Under the pieces are notes generated by a model. It did no database searches. It saw nothing but the letters and a program-made list of their open reading frames with translations, and was not told the DNA's origin. From Dehalococcoidia bacterium (GTDB lineage Bacteria > Chloroflexota > Dehalococcoidia > Lucifugimonadales > UBA3495), in contig JAJDXU010000411.1 of assembly GCA_022823105.1 (NCBI GenBank), forward strand, positions 1 through 7,325: DNA of 7,325 nucleotides, in the 5' to 3' direction. Shown one piece after another: positions 5,515-7,325 of the stretch; within the stretch, counting starts at the first letter, position 1; the number at the start of each line of letters is the position of its first letter. Position numbers and translations under genes: made by a program.

Positions 5515-7325
5515 TTATTGGAGCAATTCCGCCAGGGAGTCGGCGTTGACGCGCATCATGCTGAGATAGTCGGGGTATTCGTCGTCGGGCAGGGATCGGA
5601 TGTGGCCGACGGCGATGTTGGCGTCGCGGGCCACCTGCTCCAGCGCGTCGGCCGCGAATTGGGGTTCAGCGAAGACGGCGGGCAAGCCCCGGTCATTGAC
5701 CAGGTCAAGCACGCGCACGATGTCGTCGGGGGACACAGCGCCAGCGTGGCTGCCGACGAAGGCCATCACCTCCATGTCGTAACGGGTAGCGAAGTAGCCG
5801 AAAGCGTCGTGGAAAGTTACGATCACCCGCCGCTCGTGGGGTATACCGGCCAGGGTTTGGGCGATGTACTCGTCCAGGGACTCCAGCTCGGTGATGTAGG
5901 CGGCGGCGTTGTCCAGGTACAGTTGGGCATTGTCGGGGTCGGCGGCGACGAGGCCGTTGGCGATTTGGTTCACGTAATGAACCACCAGACGAGGGTTCTG
6001 CCAGAAGTGCGGGTCGCCCACGGTGTGGGCGTGCCCATGTTCGGGGTGTCCACCCTCTCCTCCCAATATGCCCACAAAGGCTACTTTGGCGGGTTTGCCG
6101 GAGATTTCCCAGCGCTCCACCACCTCCAACTCGTCGCCATGGATTTCCAGGGCAATCACGTGTCCGGCGGCGGAGTCGGTGACGAAGAGGTGGCCCGGGG
6201 CGGTGGCAACGTGAGGCCGTGCCCAGAATCCAGGGTCAATTTCGTCGAAAACGTTCTCGGATGACGAGGCCATCAGGTCGGCGTCATGGCCGTCGTACAC
6301 CCGCAGTTCTCCGTCGGACATTACCACCACCAGGAGCTCGCCGTCGTGGCTGATTGAGACCTGGATTGGGCGCAGGCTATCGCTGGCCGGGATCAGCTGC
6401 TGCATTTCGCCATCTTCGGGCTCAACCAGGTAGAGACCGACGGCGGGACCCAGGGCATAGAAATGGTCCAGGCCGGCACGGCCGAATATGGAGGTCAGAC
6501 GAAAGTCGGCGGGCGAACCCTCCGGGGCGGCGATGAAGAAGCCCTCAAAGTCGCCGTCGTGGGCTTCAACGGCCAGCGCGCCGCCGGTGCATCCGAAGAG
6601 CGCCATGTGGCCGTTGCCCGCTCCGCCAAGGAGGTCGGGGCAACCTGCTTCGGCGCTATACAGTACGTTGCCGTCCAGGTCCCGGACCTCGGCGCCGACG
6701 GGGAGTCCGTAATCGCCAGGATTCTGCGCGAATTCCGGATGCTGAATGGTTACGGCGAACAGGTCGTCGGCGAGCGGCACGACGGCGCCATTATGGGGAC
6801 CGGCGTTGAAACCTGCTGGGGCATATTGGTCACCGTCCTCTTCAAGTTCATGCTCGTTGATCAGAGCCACGTTGCCGGAGCCGTCGTAGAAAATAGCGGC
6901 CCACTCGCCGGCGGTGTACAGATGCGCCGGGTTGTCGCCGGCCAGGTCAATGTCCAGGCGGCGCAAATCGTCCTCTACCAGGTCCTCGTGGTCTCCATGT
7001 TCCTCCAGGTAGATGCCACCGTCAAAGACGTGAGCGGTATTGGCGTCTGAAGACACGGCGACGGCGTAGCGTCCGCTGGGGGTGGCGTAAATGCGGCCGG
7101 CCCGAGCGCCGAGGTCAAATTCATCCTGGTGAACCTCGCCAGACTCCAGGTCAATCACGGACAGCGCGCCGGTTTCGCCGTCGCCAATCAGGAGCCGACC
7201 CTCAAGTGCGATTTCCTCTTCGCCGTCTTCTTCCAGTTCGTGCTCGTTGATCAGTACCACTTCGCCGGAGCCGTCGTAGTAAATGGCGGCCCACTCGCCG
7301 GCGGTGTACAGATGCGCCGGGTTGT
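5515..7325 (-). CDS. AztD-like zinc-chaperone propeller fused to ZnuA/AztC-type metal-binding C-lobe (5' end outside window)
   Basis: Open without a stop from the window end to TAA at 5515-5517, more than 600 codons. Residues are numbered from the internal GTG at 7260, which is not the true start because the frame continues upstream. Residues about 21-397 match the AztD zinc metallochaperone propeller: GRLLIGDGETGALSVIDLES, GRIYATPSGRYAVAVSSDAN, YLEEHGDHEDL (84-94), GPHNGAVVPL (154-163), SDGELRVYDG (315-324) and a last strand near 397. A His-rich linker GGHPEHGHAH (403-412) leads into the C-lobe of a cluster A-I binding protein: DPHFWQNP (416-423), VTFHDAFGYFATRY (481-494), VFAEPQF (529-535) and DDEYPDYLSMMRVNADSL (559-576). 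His418, His484 and Asp559 or Asp560 correspond to three of the four AztC/ZnuA zinc ligands; the first His belongs to the N-lobe, which must lie upstream or be absent. The likely role is periplasmic capture of zinc and hand-over to the permease encoded downstream. A near-copy of residues 111-143 precedes the propeller. The domain calls rest on remembered family sequences; the fusion itself is read directly. Confidence 0.85.
   Translation of the reverse strand, partial: NPAHLYTAGEWAAIYYDGSGEVVLINEHELEEDGEEEIALEGRLLIGDGETGALSVIDLESGEVHQDEFDLGARAGRIYATPSGRYAVAVSSDANTAHVFDGGIYLEEHGDHEDLVEDDLRRLDIDLAGDNPAHLYTAGEWAAIFYDGSGNVALINEHELEEDGDQYAPAGFNAGPHNGAVVPLADDLFAVTIQHPEFAQNPGDYGLPVGAEVRDLDGNVLYSAEAGCPDLLGGAGNGHMALFGCTGGALAVEAHDGDFEGFFIAAPEGSPADFRLTSIFGRAGLDHFYALGPAVGLYLVEPEDGEMQQLIPASDSLRPIQVSISHDGELLVVVMSDGELRVYDGHDADLMASSSENVFDEIDPGFWARPHVATAPGHLFVTDSAAGHVIALEIHGDELEVVERWEISGKPAKVAFVGILGGEGGHPEHGHAHTVGDPHFWQNPRLVVHYVNQIANGLVAADPDNAQLYLDNAAAYITELESLDEYIAQTLAGIPHERRVIVTFHDAFGYFATRYDMEVMAFVGSHAGAVSPDDIVRVLDLVNDRGLPAVFAEPQFAADALEQVARDANIAVGHIRSLPDDEYPDYLSMMRVNADSLAELLQ
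6831..6935. repeat. In-frame duplicated segment, inner copy
   Basis: This 105-bp stretch matches 7221-7325 at 95 of 105 positions by hand alignment without gaps, with an offset of 390 bp (130 codons). On the minus strand it encodes NPAHLYTAGEWAAIFYDGSG followed by NVALINEHELEEDGD. The 45 bases at its high-coordinate side are identical to the other copy. Confidence 0.85.
7221..7325. repeat. In-frame duplicated segment, outer copy (runs off window)
   Basis: Partner of 6831-6935. It encodes NPAHLYTAGEWAAIYYDGSG followed by EVVLINEHELEEDGE and leads directly into the start of the propeller. The match continues to the last base of the window, so the duplicated unit probably extends further upstream. 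Confidence 0.85.

Noticed and set aside
5518..6264. 248-codon open frame on the plus strand opposite the binding-protein fusion
   Set aside because: Antisense to a frame with clear family motifs; the translation is Gly/Val/His-rich without any recognisable fold. Such shadows are common in GC-rich genes.
7258..7260. GTG at 7260 as the start of the binding-protein fusion
   Set aside because: The frame stays open to the window end and the upstream codons encode a near-copy of an internal propeller segment, so this is an internal codon.

Overview
The window looks like a chromosomal stretch of a GC-rich, free-living bacterium. The gene set (a DUF1800/DUF1501 pair followed by an NHL-repeat propeller protein, then a zinc-uptake type ABC cassette) is what I would expect from Chloroflexota of the SAR202/Dehalococcoidia kind. 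That assignment rests on remembered family context, not on a marker gene. There is no rRNA, tRNA, CRISPR array or phage gene.

Left part, plus strand (3-3046): the C-terminal half of a DUF1800 protein (cut by the window start), a complete DUF1501 protein and a complete six-bladed NHL-repeat propeller protein. They are closely spaced (35-36 nt gaps) with Shine-Dalgarno sequences before the second and third, so they are probably one operon. Their role is unknown.

Middle (about 3100-3980): a decayed IS5-family transposase on the minus strand. It can be followed through nearly the whole family sequence, but only by changing frame several times. Its lesions include three copies of a 15-17 nt palindrome (consensus GTCCGCCTCAGGCGGAC), a 25-nt insert with its own inverted repeat, and a 16-bp unit repeated almost three times.

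Right part, minus strand (3984-7325): a metal-uptake cassette. Read in the transcribed direction it is (1) a large protein, open at the window end, joining an AztD-like zinc-chaperone beta-propeller to the C-terminal lobe of a ZnuA/AztC-type metal-binding protein; (2) a membrane-anchored Cu/Zn superoxide dismutase-like protein whose copper ligands are partly lost; (3) an ABC-3 family permease of the AztB/ZnuB type. In the known Azt system chaperone AztD and binding protein AztC are separate periplasmic proteins; here they lie on one chain. The ATPase is not in the window.

Most interesting points: the propeller/binding-protein fusion, a 390-bp-periodic in-frame duplication inside it, the copper-site-deficient SOD-like protein between the zinc genes, and the palindromic units in the transposase remnant.
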